Origin: Blasia pusilla
Taxonomy: Eukaryota > Marchantiophyta > Marchantiopsida > Blasiales
Length of the DNA stretch: 64,000 nt
Reading direction: 5' to 3'
Assembly: GCA_050084515.1 (NCBI GenBank)
Contig: CM114275.1
Coordinates: forward strand, 1,798,001 to 1,862,000
The translations under genes and the position numbers were made by a program. Every line of letters begins with the position of its first letter. Within the stretch, counting starts at the first letter, position 1. Shown here piece by piece: positions 13,432 to 25,506 of the stretch. A model generated the notes under the pieces. The model did not search any database, was not told where the DNA came from, and saw only the letters and a program-made list of their open reading frames with translations.

Positions 13432-15358
13432 TTCTCTCGCTCTCTCTTCTTTACGCTTCTGCACTTACTGGCAGTAAATCGTTTCTGGATCTGGATCCCC
13501 CGTGAAACATATCCAATGTCCAACGAGCGTGAATTTTTTTCTGATCGGCAGCAAATCGTGGTTTGCCGCTTGAGAGTCCAGAAGCAACCTGCCTTTATCT
13601 CAGCATTCTCTTCTTTAGACTTGTGAATTTACGATTGTTTCTATCAATCCAAAGCATAACATGTCGGCTACAAGCGTGATCTTCGCATCGGCAGCAAAGT
13701 TGGTCTATCGTTCGAAATTCATGTAACGTAATTGGAAACCTCTCTCATTAGCTCTCTACTCTCTCTACTCTACCTTCAGGCTCCTGAATATACGAGTATT
13801 TCATTCGTTTCTGGATCCGGATCCCACTAAAACATGTAAGCGAATAGCGCGAGCCGTTTGATGTCTGCCAGTTTTCTGCAGATCAAGATTCTAGTGACCT
13901 ATGATCAAGATTAGCTCCTTTCGCAATGTATTCTTTGGGCTCCTGAACAATATGTGCGCATTTCAATCGTTTGTCTATCCGGATCCGTAGTGGAATACTT
14001 CAGCAACGAGTGTGGCCCTTTTGTGATCAGCAAAATCGCTGTGTGTAGTTCAACTGTCCATTGACCTTGGCAATTTGCAACCCCTTTTACTCTTTCCCTC
14101 TGCATCATCTTCTTTAGGCTCCTTGAGAATATACGCGCATTTCAATCGGATCTGGATCCCCATTGGAACACATTGGCAAGGTGCGTGAGCATTTTCTGAC
14201 CAGAAAATCCTTATCTGCGGCTCTGAGAATCAGGTGACCTACTTAGCAACATCTCTTCCAGTTCCACACTCTCTTCTTCGTGCTCCTGAATATTCTGAAT
14301 CCCCCGGTGGAACATGTCAGCGATGGGCATGAACCGTTACTTATGGGTAGATCGTGGACCCGTGGTATGCAAATTTGAAGTGCAGTGACCTACCTAACTA
14401 GGACCGTCTCAGGGATCCTCACTCTCGTCATTAGAGCTCTAGAACCCTGAACATACGAAACGTCAACCTATGGATCATAATTCCAGTCGAGCATGTCAGT
14501 GACAAACATGAACCGTTTCTGATTGGCAGATCATGTTCGGCCTTTTGAAAGTCCAGTGACCTACCCAGGAGTCTCTGTCGATCCGACAATCGCTTCTTTT
14601 GGTTTGGCATTTGTATATACGAGCGCGGCAATGGTTTCTGGACGTCGATTCCCAGTGCGACATGTCAGCAACGAGTAACCTTTTCCGATGGTCGAATCAC
14701 AGTCTGCGATGTGAGAGTCGGAGTTCCCCACTCTCCTTTAGGATTACTTCAATGATTTTTGGATTCGGATCCACAGTGGCACTGTCAGCATCAACCGTTT
14801 TCCTGACACAGAAATCATGGTCTGCAATGGACTTAGTCCACAACGAGAGGCAAGTCCCCCGGGTCCGTAGTACCTTCTTTTTAAGCTCCTAAATATTCAG
14901 TACCCGGACTCCCAGGGTAAACCGTCTGCGACAAGTTAAGGCCTGTCTGACAAGCAAATGGTTGGAGTGTACTTCGCGAGTCGATCGCGTGATTTCTAGT
15001 TTCCTGACTGTTTTGGCTTTGGATCCTCACGGACATGTGTCTGCTACCACTTGTTTCCGTTGGGGATGATTTCACTGATCGGAAAATGGATGGTGTCTAG
15101 TGTGAGATTTCTCCAACTAGCAGTCTCTCCTGCGATGCCGTTTCACACTCTTAGGACGCCCTGTGTTCGATCCCGTTAGACAAGTATTGTCAAATGTCTT
15201 CTATACTCTCCTGCACATGCGAGCACACGAATCGTTCACGGATCCGGATCCTCCTTAGCACACGCCCGCGACGAGCATGAACCGTTTCCGATCCACGAAT
15301 CGGGCTCTGAGATTTGAGAGTACAGCGACATACGTCGTCGCCTCTCTCCCTCTCCACT
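13432..15358. repeat. Diverged tandem repeat array, about 11-12 units of ~140-180 bp
   Basis: The same succession of short blocks recurs about a dozen times: TCTTCTTT, then GGCTCCTGAATATACG, then TTTCTGGATCCGGATCCCC, GTGGAACATGTCAGC, ACGAGCATGAACCGTTTC, a GATCGGCAGATCGTGG-like block, and finally GAGAGTCCAGTGACCTAC. Clear units start near 13432, 13781, 13931, 14110, 14273, 14428, 14590, 14734, 14872, 15018 and 15200. Units differ at many positions and in length, so this is an old array. It begins just after the DRC11 stop. No coding sense was found. Confidence 0.75.
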
Positions 15359-16361
15359 GTCAAGATCTTCGTCGATACTGAAGTGAAAGAGTTGCAAAGT
15401 ACCAGATCGATCTCGTGGAAAGCGCACCATTTGGTGGTGATCTGGTCGACTCCCACGACCAGTCCCTTCTTGAACCGTAAAACGGACACGGATAAATAAA
15501 CAGTGGTATCATCGAGTCCCGTATGAAGCTCTTGGAATGCGCGCTACGTACAAGAAATCCGCTCGAAGTCCATCACCGGAATCTCGCCAAGCTCCTACAC
15601 TGTGCGCACCATCTGTTACAACCTTACTAGAATCGAACAAGCACCGCAAGCGAGAGAACATACTCATTCCGCTCCTCCCGACGCGATGCACCTGCTCAAC
15701 CTCCCCAAACGCACAAATTCGAAGACTACCCTTCATTCTCTACCCTCGTTTTATGCTTTGTCTCTACTAGGGAGAGGGTTTGTTTGGACCGGAGATATCG
15801 CTACTATGGAGAGGGTTTGTTTGGATGGAGATGGACCGAATACTCTCTTCTCTCCTGCCCATGTACACTCTATCCCTCTAGAGAGGGATGGAGCGGATTT
15901 ACTAAGAGGGTGGGAGTAAGACGTTTACTTTCTCGAGTGCCTTCCAAACTCCTGGTGACCTTGGTCATTGAGGTTGGGTTTGAAGTTTGGAGGAGAGACT
16001 TGGAGTAGTTAGAGGAAAGGGGTATATGATGGGTAATTCAACTTACCCATCATTTGCGTGAAGGTTCTTTGGACTTGTCCGTCCATGGGACATGTCAAAT
16101 GGGTATTCCACCCGAGTGCGGATTTGGAACGCGGGAACATGTGCGGGTTTAGATTATGGGTGCAGGGCAAAGATTGAACAAGTGTGCATGTTGCATACGG
16201 GCAGCATGCACTCAAGCTCGCACTAGCCCACGCTGGTCGTGCGCAAGCTCTCGACGAGCCATGCATGGGCTAGGTACGGGCCTGTGCCGGTTAGTACATG
16301 CTAGTCGAGCCCAAATCTACGTTACGAGCAGGGCAGGCTCGAATGCAGGCCACTAGAACTC
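15359..16361. other. Intergenic, no gene recognised
   Basis: Open frames here are short and resemble nothing known to me. An 18-bp direct repeat, GGAGAGGGTTTGTTTGGA, occurs at 15771 and 15809. The segment 16150-16360 is GC-richer and contains several short palindromic words. It may be transposon debris. Confidence 0.4.
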
Positions 16362-16427
16362 GGCTTGCAAGGACATGTCGGTCCTAGGGAAGGACATAAG
16401 TCCACACACATGTGGACACACAACCTT
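16362..16427 (-). mobile_element. MITE remnant (CAAGGTTG family)
   Basis: The stretch GGACATAAGTCC...GTGGACACACAACCTTG is the reverse complement of the left end of the MITE family described at 34752-35066. It keeps the subterminal GTCC/GGAC palindromes and the terminal CAAGGTTG. Confidence 0.5.
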
Positions 16428-19263
16428 GATTTGTCTACTTATAACCATACTTGTCCGACCTTCACGCCTACTTGTAACCATACTCTCTTATCTCATCTCC
16501 ACACCCCACTTGGAAATGTAACATCTGAGCCCCCATGCCAATACTCTCCACTCGAATATAAAAGATGCTATATTTTCAATTTTAAAGAATCCTTAAGATA
16601 TCAAGATTGAAATCCTCTAATCTTTTCCCATCCCTTTTTGGAAATGAAGCACTTCAAAAAAATTTCTGAATCTATACCTAAGGGAAGAAAATAAGAATTT
16701 CCATTTCTTTCTTCCCATGCTCCATTGAAATTTATTCAATGCGGCATTTAAATGTATTCTTTATCTCTTCTTCCCTATCCCTTTCAAAATTACACAAGGA
16801 GAAAAAATCCTTTTAAGACCTCTCTTGATGAAAATTATCATTTTCTCTCTTCCCCTTTCATGTTTGAAATTCAATTTTCTTTTTCTTCCTTCAATCTTAG
16901 CCACATTAATAAATTTAATGAAAGAAATAATTATAAAGTTCTAAACTCATGTGAATCAAAATAATATATAATTCAATGATGAATTTATAAATGAGATTGT
17001 GATTCTAATTTGACCATACACCAATCAAAAGAAGATGCCTTTGAAAAAAAATTCCACCTATCAAAAAATGAGGATATGTCAAATAAGAGTTCATTTCCTA
17101 ATAGTATAGATTAAGTCTTTGAGATGCAATGTTATTTTTCCAAAATTGGGACATAAGTTAAAATTTTCAAAAGGTTATTGTTAATCAAACTCTTTGTGTG
17201 TAGAAATAGGTATATTCCCAATTATTTTAATTTTAATATACCAAAAAATATTCATATTTTTTAAAATCACCATCCAAATTTTATTTCAAATTTCAATAGA
17301 AAAATTTTATTAAAAAAAAGACAGAAAAGAATAAATGGAAGTGTGCAAGGCATCACTTAATATCACAATAACTTAAATTTCCTTTGTGAAAAAACTCCTT
17401 GCATGGGAAGTCTCCTAATTCAAAATAGGCCCCTTCTCTATAAAACTTCATTAATAACATTCAACCATAAAAAAATTTAAAATTTAAAAAAACCCATAAA
17501 AAATGCCGAAATGCCCAAAGTTACAATCACAACCTTATTAATTCCAAAGGAGTTAAAATCTCACCTACTTACATATACTTTTATGACGTTGCTCTACTTA
17601 TTATTATAATATAAACCCTACCATATTTGCCATCCATATGAGATTTGAGCAAGTTTGGTAAGCCCTCCAAGACAACTATGGAGTATGATCTAGGATACCC
17701 TAGATCATAGAGCAAGTATGGGAGATGAACGATTATGCCTCCATCTAAACCACCCCCCATAGTGTTTCCATACGTTCCAAGTTGGACCCAAATGCATCAA
17801 GTTTGATCCAAAATAAGTGTCAAGTTTGCCGTTTAGGGTCTTCATATTGCAATGGCAAATCCAAAGGGGGTTTGGAGATGCTCCTTGTCTTGCCTCCACT
17901 CAAGTCAACTTGGTACATTCTCAACAAAAATACAAATACAAATCCCAATGAATGTACCCACCCCATTTTTCAAAGCCTCGCTTAATTATGATTCCCAAGT
18001 CCAAGAAATGGGGTGCAAAAAATTGTCCACCTTTTCCCTATCGGTTTAGTAGGCTCATCCAAAAGAGTCAAAATGATCAGTTTTCTTCTGTTATAATAGT
18101 GAGGAAACCATGGATTTTGGTGACCCTCCCCTCCAGATTCCATCAATCTTCTCACAACAATTTTGGGATATTAATGAATCCTTACATAAATCAAAATGAA
18201 CAATAAGAGGGTTCTATGGAAACAATTTCTAAAAAATGAATGTGTGGTCTCTCTCCATGAAAAGGACCTCTAGTCCCCATGAAAAAATAAATTAATACCA
18301 CAATATATTATTATAATTCAAGAAAAGATTCTTACAATTCAATTATATTGACCTGTTTCATAACTTTGACTAAATTGTCTCCACTTTTCAAACTAGAGAA
18401 GATAGTGTCAATCCAACCCGCCCTCATTGTAGTGGTATCTATTGAGTTTCGTCTTGAGGCTAAATCAAACTTAAGACCTGAGTGTCCTTCTCTCTCTATG
18501 GTCATGCCACCAATTGCAGTTTTTTCATTTCTTTTTGTGAGTGCATGTTTCACCATTGAAATTTGAATCTCTGCTCTAGATCCTTTGAAATTTTGGTTGA
18601 CAAAAATTTGGCATGGAGGCCATATCCAAAGGCAATGAACCAAGATTTCGGATGGTGGGACACAAGTAAAACTTGTATAGCAATGCAGACTGTGTGAAAT
18701 GTCCATGGTCAACATTTGGAAATTTTTGCTCAATTCAAATCCAACATTTTTGCCTTCAATCAAGTGAGCCTAGATTGTATTTATCAGCCAATTTGTGCAA
18801 GGAAAATAAATGTAGTAATTTTTTAGAAGTGTAAATTTAATTTTTATATCTCAAGATTGAATAGTGCTTTTGTAGCATAAGATGGACTTACGTATAGTTT
18901 AGACGTTGCGCCTTGCAACCTTGGATCAAAGGAATGGAAACTTCAAGTAAGAGAAGAATGTAGTAATTTCTCCAAACTTATCAAGGGTCACGAGACTTGA
19001 AATTACCGTATCCTATAGATAACGTACTTCTCCACAAGTGCCAAAGTAAGTATGTCGATGCAATGTCCAACACCAAGCAAGGAAGCCCTTATCTAGGCGC
19101 GAGAAAGTCAAGTTGTGTGGCCATCTAAGAAGGTGAATTTAGGCCATGAATCCTTTCTCATCCACATCCCCAACTCGATCGCTTATTAAGTTACTACTAT
19201 TTTTTACTCCCTTATTAGCATCCTAGACTATCTATCAATGGGATTTTAACATGTGAATTTTCT
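16428..19263. other. AT-rich gene-free region
   Basis: Very AT-rich sequence with homopolymer runs. The only open frames are short and lack recognisable domains. I see no RNA gene or intact transposon. Confidence 0.6.
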
Positions 19264-19424
19264 AAGGTTGCATGAAGAAAGTTTGTGTCCGTGGATATGT
19301 CCATGTCTGTGGACTTCTATCCGTTCTATGGAAAGACTTGTCCACGTGCGCCTCAACTTTCTTGTTTCTTCCTCCTCCCATCTCCACTCCCTCTCCATTT
19401 GTTGGTCCGTTTCGTGCGAATCCA
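19264..19424 (+). mobile_element. MITE of the CAAGGTTG family, 3'-truncated
   Basis: It begins AAGGTTGCATGAAGAAAG and continues through the family's GTGTCCGTGGATATGTCC block and the GGACTTGTCCAC block. It stops where LTR-derived sequence starts at about 19425, so the right end is missing. Confidence 0.65.
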
Positions 19425-19515
19425 CATCGTCATACAACATACATCGCTGACATACCATACTCACAAACATACATAACATAGACGAGAGCATACATAACCA
19501 CAAGTGTACCACAAC
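19425..19515 (-). repeat. LTR fragment duplicated outside the 3' LTR of copy A
   Basis: This ~90-bp segment (GTGCGAATCCACATCGTCAT to GTGTACCACAAC) is nearly the same as 19889-19989, the first part of the 3' LTR of copy A read on the minus strand. The 3' LTR is therefore followed directly by the start of another LTR. That suggests tandem LTRs produced by recombination. Confidence 0.6.
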
Positions 19516-19989
19516 TGAAATCCGTGAAAGATCTCCTATCATAAAACACGTATAGAATCACATAAAATCAAACCAAACCCACTCCACTATGGGAGAATCC
19601 AGGTAGAAGCTTGCAGGAACCACCATAGCCAAGAGCTCTACTCACTACCAAGGCTAACTCCCAACGCAACAGGCTCAACTCAAAGAACTCACTGTTCTTT
19701 GAGTACACTCCACACTATATCCTCCAACCTAAGGGCGGGCCCTACTGCAAAAGTCACCCTCAACGGAGTAACCCCCAACCCTATGTATGAAACCTCATCC
19801 CTACCTAGACACTACGGCCCTACATAAGGTATGGCCTCTACTAGCACACTATACTCTACGACATAATCCGTATGGTCATGACAGTTGTCGTGCGAATCCA
19901 CATCGTCATACAACATACATCGTTGACATACCATACTCACATACATACATAACATAGACGAGAGCATACACAAACACAAGTGTACCACA
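19516..19989 (-). repeat. 3' LTR of copy A
   Basis: On the minus strand it runs from TGTGGTACACTTG, just after a polypurine tract, to CACGGATTTCA (TG...CA), about 474 bp. Positions 19516-19883 match the 5' LTR at 28786-30133 once the nested insertion is removed; similarity stops exactly at the terminal TCA. Confidence 0.7.
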
Positions 19990-20004
19990 ACTCGCCCCCC
20001 TAAC
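19990..20004 (-). other. Polypurine tract of copy A
   Basis: On the minus strand the bases before the LTR read GTTAGGGGGGCGAGT, as expected for the plus-strand primer of an LTR retrotransposon. Confidence 0.55.
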
Positions 20005-20167
20005 TGGCGGTTAGGTCCCTCTAACTCCCAGATAGCCCTATACATCTACTACATGCTATACACCTTCGTGGGTGCACGAATTAGAAGGCCACGTGCGAGG
20101 TTGCCCCATCGTTAGTCGCACATCTGTAATCCATATCATGCAAAGATCAAGTCATCTACCCTTCCTA

Positions 20168-20305
20168 AGTACATCGAGAACAAACCCACCTTCTAGTAGG
20201 AACAACATCCATACGTGGAGTCAAACACATCATGTGCCAACCCCTAGAACACCGATCACACACCAACATACGGGCTGCATTACCAGCAGACCCACACAAC
20301 ATGCA
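20168..20305 (-). CDS. PHD finger at the end of copy A pol
   Basis: The last 46 residues before a TAG at 20165-20167 form a complete C4HC3 PHD finger: CMLC, then VCDRC, GWH, MMC, and finally WVCSRC. Spacing (Cx2C, x11, Cx2C, x4, H, x2, C, x15, Cx2C) and the conserved Trp two residues before the penultimate Cys are correct. PHD fingers usually read histone H3 tails. It follows the integrase C-terminal domain with its VWKDHVRN segment, the position where chromoviruses carry a chromodomain. A role in choosing insertion sites is inference. The frame differs from that of the integrase core because of upstream frameshifts. Confidence 0.85.
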
Positions 20306-21444
20306 CCTCAAGCTAGCACGTATCATGGCTAAGCTTGGTTCAACAGTACCATCCACATTTGGAAGATGATATGGCGCACAATTACGCACATGGTCCTTCC
20401 AAACAACTCCGTCACGACCCTCCAACGTGAGAACTCCAGAAGCTAACACCTCTCGCACTCGTAAAATAGTGCGGCATGTCGTCATACCCAAACCTTGTCG
20501 GTGCAATCTGCTGCAAATAGACATAGCCCCCCACATGGAACCTACAAATCGATGGTCGATAACCTCCACCCCAAATGGTTGCATACCGCAACGTATCCCT
20601 GTGTTGAGCAATGGCAAGATTCTCAAAGGCTGTTGGCATAACTCCCCGAAATTTCTCTGCCCACTGAGAACACACTCTCATCCACATCTCTGGGTCATCA
20701 AGGTTCACCACCTCACTAGACTCCCGACATTGTTGTTGGCAAGTCTGGATCTTGGCCGTATAACAGAAAATAAGGTGAGAAGGAAGCCAAGGATGCTTGG
20801 CGACTGAACCTATACCCCATGGCTAACCATGGCAAGTGAATATCCTAGTCTCCAAGATGCCCCTCCTATAGGCCATACTTGCCCAATGCCCTCTTCACCG
20901 TCTGAACCACACGCTCAGCCAAACCATCCGCCTCTGGATGATCTCGAGACGTGGTCCGATGATCAATCAACGCCTTGTCACACAAAACTTGAAACTCACC
21001 CTGAAACTCTGTACCCTCGTCGGTCAGCACCTCAGCTGGTGCACCAAAATGACGAAGCACTCTATCAAGAAACGCGTTTGCCGTTCCCTCACTTGCCTTG
21101 TCAGGTAATGCCACCAACTCAATCCACTTGGAGAAGTGCTCCACCATCACCAACACATATCGATGATGTCTTAAAGTCAATGGTAACGGTCCGGCAAAGT
21201 CCACACTCCAACGGTAACCCAACCCCATAATAGGCAAGGGGTGTAACTGTGGTGTAGGGGCATTGAATGATGCCCTCACCCGGTCACAAACCATACAACG
21301 TGACACCAACTGTTGCACCTGAGTATGCATGCCACGCCACCAATACTGACCAAGGAATAAGCTATACGCACGCTTTACCCCAAAATGTCCCAACTCCTCA
21401 TGGGCATGTCGCACAGTGCGCTCTCTCTGAGCCAAATGCGGCAC
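20306..21444 (-). pseudogene. Integrase of copy A (frameshifted)
   Basis: Inserts element cDNA into host DNA. The N-terminal HHCC zinc domain shows HAHEELGH and CMVC. The catalytic core has the first Asp in SVDFAGP, the second in LTDEGTEF and the Glu in HPEADGLAERVV, so the DDE triad is present. The core is open from 21444 to 20866. Downstream parts (NLDDPEMWMRVC, FENLAIAQHRDTLRY, GGYVYLQQ) lie in other frames, so at least two frameshifts separate the core from the PHD end. No chromodomain is seen. Confidence 0.85.
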
Positions 21445-22183
21445 TACATGACTCTACCATCCTCCCACACACGGAGAATATGTGTTCCCTCCAATCGATA
21501 CCTCCTAGCACGTTGAAGAACACGGTCTCGCTCCTTGGCACTCACTATGCCTGGCACCCTACTGGTCTGTAGGAACTCCAACACCAACGCATCATCATGA
21601 ATATCACGCTGATCCGTACCACCATCTCCAACCTTAGGATCTAAAGATTGGCCATCTATCCTCTGACTAGAGTAAGATGTCATGAGGTCCTCCATACTAG
21701 AGTCCATCCCTAACCAACATAAAAAGGCATATGCATGCCAACCTGGCACCATCTCCTCATCAACGCTGCCATGCCATCTAGCCTTAGTTGCATCCTCTTG
21801 GCTAGTACATGGGTTCCTACTCAACCCATCAGCATCAAGGTTGGCAACTCTAGGTCTATGTACCACTTGGAAGTCATACTCCTGTAAGATAAGAGCCCAC
21901 CGTGCAAGCTTCCCTGTAAGCTTGTCAGACTCCATCAACCACTTGAGCGGCTGGTGATCAGTAACAAGGGTAAATTGTGTGCCAAACAAGTAACACCTAA
22001 AGTATGCCACAGCCCATACTACTACCAAGCACTCTCCCTCATATGAACTATAGCATGACTCCGCTACATTATTCGAACGACTTGCATAGGCACCACAAAC
22101 TCCATGTGCTCATCATCATGTTGTGTCAACACCGCTCCAAGTCCCAACCTACTCCAATCAATGTGCAATTGAAATGGGCGCCC
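21445..22183 (-). pseudogene. RNase H region of copy A
   Basis: Contains the family hallmark TDHQPLKWLM, followed by WALILQEYDFQVVHRPR and NLDADGLSR, typical of Ty3/gypsy RNase H and its connection to integrase. The N-terminal part around 22028-22190 is out of frame with the rest (LGLGAVLTQH and Y-x-E pieces are visible in other frames). It lies between RT and integrase on the minus strand. Confidence 0.8.
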
Positions 22184-23250
22184 TCAGATAGGTCTCCTCA
22201 AGATGGGCGCGGCCACCAATTGGGCCTTGAGCTCCACAAAAGCTCTCTCATGATCATCTCCCCAGTGCCACTCTTGATCTGATTTCAGCGATTGGTTCAA
22301 AGGCTTTGCCATAGCACTAAATCCCTTCACATACCTCCGATAGTAGTTCGCCAATCCCATAAATGCCTGAACTTTACTCACATCTACCGGACGCGAAATA
22401 AGTGCAATAGCCTCCACCTTTGCTTGCTGAACTCCCAAACCACCTGGATAGATCACATGACCCAAGTACTCAACATCCTCATGAAAGAACTTACACTTTC
22501 CTAGGATGCAAACGTAGACCATGAGCTTTCAACCGCTCAAACACCATCTGCAAATGTATCTGATGCTCCTCCACCGTGTTACTGAACACCAAGATATCAT
22601 CAATGTAACATCAAAAAAAATCCAACCCTGCTAGGATCTTGTCCATCACTCTCTGAAACTCGGCATGTGCATTCTTCAACCCAAAGGGTAAGAATTTCCA
22701 CTAGTACAAACAATCCTTGCCATGAGAGTTGACACCCCAAAATGATGTCTTGGCCTTGTCAGTCTCCCGAATCGGCAATTGATGGTTTCCTGCCCGAAGA
22801 TCCAAAGTAGGGAAAATCTTTGCTTGTCCCACCACATCAAAGATGTCCTCAGGTGTAGGCATGGCATACCTATCGGCCTTGGTTTGCCGATTGATATGAC
22901 GGTAATCTCCACACATGCCTACCCGTGTAGTTGCCATGCATATCCTTTTTAGCAGGCATGACAGTGGCTGATGCATACTCTCCATGCGACAACTCCACTA
23001 ATCCAGCCTCCAAAAGGTCCAACGTCCTACTCTGAATCAAGTCCCTCTCCATATCACTATATTGGTAGGGACGACGGAAGATTGGCGTATCACTAGCCAA
23101 ATCAATCCGTATACGAGGTCCAACCAGAGCACCCAACTCCTTCATGCTAAAGGTAAAACAACTCCTATAAGCACGTAGGAACTGTGTCAAGCGTCGTTTC
23201 TCACCTCCCGTAAGCTTGGGCCCAAGTAATGGCTCCCAAGTCTCCTCCAT
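22184..23250 (-). pseudogene. Reverse transcriptase of copy A (frameshifted)
   Basis: RT landmarks in order: the N-terminal segment IFRRPYQYSDMERDLIQ, SATVMPAKKD, CGDYRHINRQTKADRYAMP, LDLRAGNHQLPI, FLPFGLKNA, the catalytic YIDD at 22596-22607, and KCKFFHEDVEYLGH with FMGLANYYRRYVKGFS in the connection. Frames change at least three times. One break is a run of eight T (minus strand, 22613-22620) just before YIDD. It follows the methyltransferase through a poorly conserved linker at about 23250-23500. Confidence 0.85.
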
Positions 23251-23499
23251 GGCACACTAGAGGGAGAGGCGATGCCATTGGCGCACATAACCCCCTCACA
23301 AGATGGTACACCCTTAGCTACACCATCATCTGAGCAAATAACTCCTCCACCAACATGAGCAACCAACTCCACATGCCCACCCATTACATCCCATTTACTC
23401 CAAGGATGCAAAATACTACTCTCCTCGCCCCCAACCGATGCCTCTACCGTCCCGGTAGCCATCAAGCTCGTTATAAAGGATGGAAGACCCACAGACATA

Positions 23500-24490
23500 G
23501 TCCGAAGTCGACGCTGCTCGACAATACCAAGACTCAAAATCCAAGTCAAACAATTCAGGTCCATGGCCTGACCTAACACATGACGTCGTGAAGCCTCGAA
23601 ATGGAAGCAAGCTGGCCGTCGGACAAGAGCAAATCCCATCGCATGACGCTCTCTCTCATCAGCGTTAGGCTCCACCAACTCTCGCACATGAGAATCCCAT
23701 ACAAGCCCGGGACCACCTTCCCTGTAGGCATGTGACGAGGGAAAACTCACAAATGTGGGTAGTGCCATCCTAGGCTGGCCCACATGGTTCACCACTGCCA
23801 TGGGTGACTGATCAATAACCCTCACCACCTGAGAAAGTCACCTTGTATCCAAGATACTATCCACTGTAAGGCAAGGATCCCGCTGCACTGCATCATATGC
23901 TCGACGTAGAACCTCCTTAGGCAACAAATTTGTCCACATGAAGCGTGGGCGATATGCACGTGAGCCAACTCGCGCTGCATCCAACAACACCGTTGATCCA
24001 ATCCAAGACCACACCTCATGAACACTCGCCATCATCCGGGTCCGAGTGGCACCCAACAATGGAACACTCTTGAGAATGTAAGCTGGAGCACGTGCCTGAT
24101 GAACCTGAAGATGTCGTAACACCCGTAACATCTCCCAAAAAAATCTAGACCTAGGGTCGTGTAATCCCTCACCACGACTAGCACGTGTATGACCCTGACA
24201 TGGCCATCCACCAATCACCAAATCCACAGGACTAACCCTCTCAAGGTCCTCCGCTCCCAATAATGCAATGTGTGATGGCAAAGCACGCTGGTACCCACGA
24301 ATAGTTGATGGCGGCAACAACTCAGGATATCTCCGCATCAACTGACCAATATGTCGGGATGAGACTCTCTGGGCCGTCTCATCTCGCTCCACATACACGT
24401 ATCTCCGCACAGGAATACCATACACAAAGATCTAACACACAAATGTCCTCCGGCGGAATTGCCATACAATGGGTGTAGTATCCAAAGGGA
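23500..24490 (-). pseudogene. DNMT3-like cytosine-5 DNA methyltransferase domain of copy A
   Basis: C5-methyltransferase motifs in conventional order. The domain opens with FPLDTTPIVW; motif I should follow but is shortened, as VLDL is present and the GGI-containing loop is deleted (near 24430). Then come YVYVERDETAQRVS, the catalytic motif IV GGWPCQGH (Cys codon 24198-24200), RSRFFWEMLRVLRHL, a motif VI changed from ENV to KSV, LLDAARVGSRAYRPRFMWTNL (motif VIII region, like DNMT3 AHRARYFWGNL), ALPTFVSF with LVEPNADERERHAMGF, and motif X-like HVLGQAMDLNCLTWIL. A stop and frame change at about 23838-23828 split it. This copy cannot be active. Plant DRM enzymes have a permuted order, so DNMT3 is the closer relative. 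Confidence 0.85.
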
Positions 24491-25506
24491 ATAACCCAAC
24501 TGGACCAGAAGTAGGAGTCCGCTGTGGGGCCTCCTCTTCCTCGTGAGGTATAACAGCCTCACACCAAGCCTCTGCAGTAGGCGATCAGCCTCCTGCCGTA
24601 GTGCACCACCTGAACTCCAAAGTGGCACATCCAACAATGAGGATGCCACTTCTGCAAAACTAGGGACCTCCTCTACCTCCTCATGCACAAGAGAATCCAT
24701 AGCAGAAAGATTACCCTCCAAAAAGTCTCCTAGCCAAGTGACTACTCCACTAAAACCAACCACAGATGCTAACACTATTGGGGAAGACCATCCTGGTCGA
24801 GCCCCATAAATAAATCTCACAGGAACTTGGTTCAGACGTCCATCCCCGGACTGCCAACCAGGTCTATAAGACGCTGTCTCAGTCCAGTAATTCATCTGAA
24901 AACCCATCGGGTATAATACTGCTCCTCCAACTAGTACATCATACGACTCGGGTGATGTGACCACTGCACATACTCCCAATCGGGAGCTATCAATCGCATG
25001 ATCTGGTCTCAAATGTACAGAAAACTTCTCCCGTGTCATGAAATGAGACCTATCATTGGCTCCTCCAAGTGATGTTTGAATCAGGAATGGGCAAGGCTCA
25101 AGCTCTGACCTTCGAATACCCAAACCAATACATGCCGCCTTTCCCAACATCAAAGGGTGGGTCTATACACATGTCCTATTGGACTTACCAATCAATATAT
25201 CCCACTCCGGTTGTCCAACATACAAACACCTGGTGTAAGCCTCTCGCGATCAATGGCTGGCCCGGCTGGTAATGCATCCATCTTCGCCACTACTGCCTGC
25301 CAAGTAGCACTGGTACTTAATGCTACACATGACATAGAGGGTTGCTCCACCGCAACACCCTCATCCACCTCAGCACGTGTAGATGTAACATCCCCACGTT
25401 CACACAACGTGGGTGCTAGCTGAAATACAGGAGCTAAGTTAACTTTTAAAGCCATTAGGTCCGTGGCCGAAAACAATGGGGATCCCAACACTGAAGTTGC
25501 CACCAC
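24491..25506 (-). pseudogene. Protease (retropepsin) region of copy A, active site deleted
   Basis: Encodes the pre-protease segment ending VCMLDNRSGIY, a TGA at 25192-25194, then VYR, after which the expected D-S/T-G-A segment is missing. The body resumes with MLGKAACIGLGIRRSEL and PFLIQTSLGGAND, which fit a retropepsin flap region. YDVLVGGAVLYPMGFQMNYW follows. The equivalent of copy B2 retains QPLMLGK. Loss of the catalytic Asp makes this domain inactive. Confidence 0.6.

Noticed and set aside
13911-15770. Short frames inside and after the tandem array as exons
   Set aside because: They change from unit to unit and share no protein sequence.
20829-21230. Plus-strand frame of 133 codons
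   Set aside because: It is the antisense shadow of the integrase core.
23500-24490. Descent of the methyltransferase from plant DRM enzymes
   Set aside because: DRM catalytic domains are circularly permuted; here motif I precedes IV, VI, VIII and X.
24338-25153. 271-codon minus-strand frame as a single protein
   Set aside because: Only its first third is protease-like; the rest runs out of frame into the methyltransferase start.
25192-25194. Programmed stop-codon readthrough before the protease
   Set aside because: Sister copies have different stop codons there (TGA and TAG), best explained by independent decay of a Trp codon.
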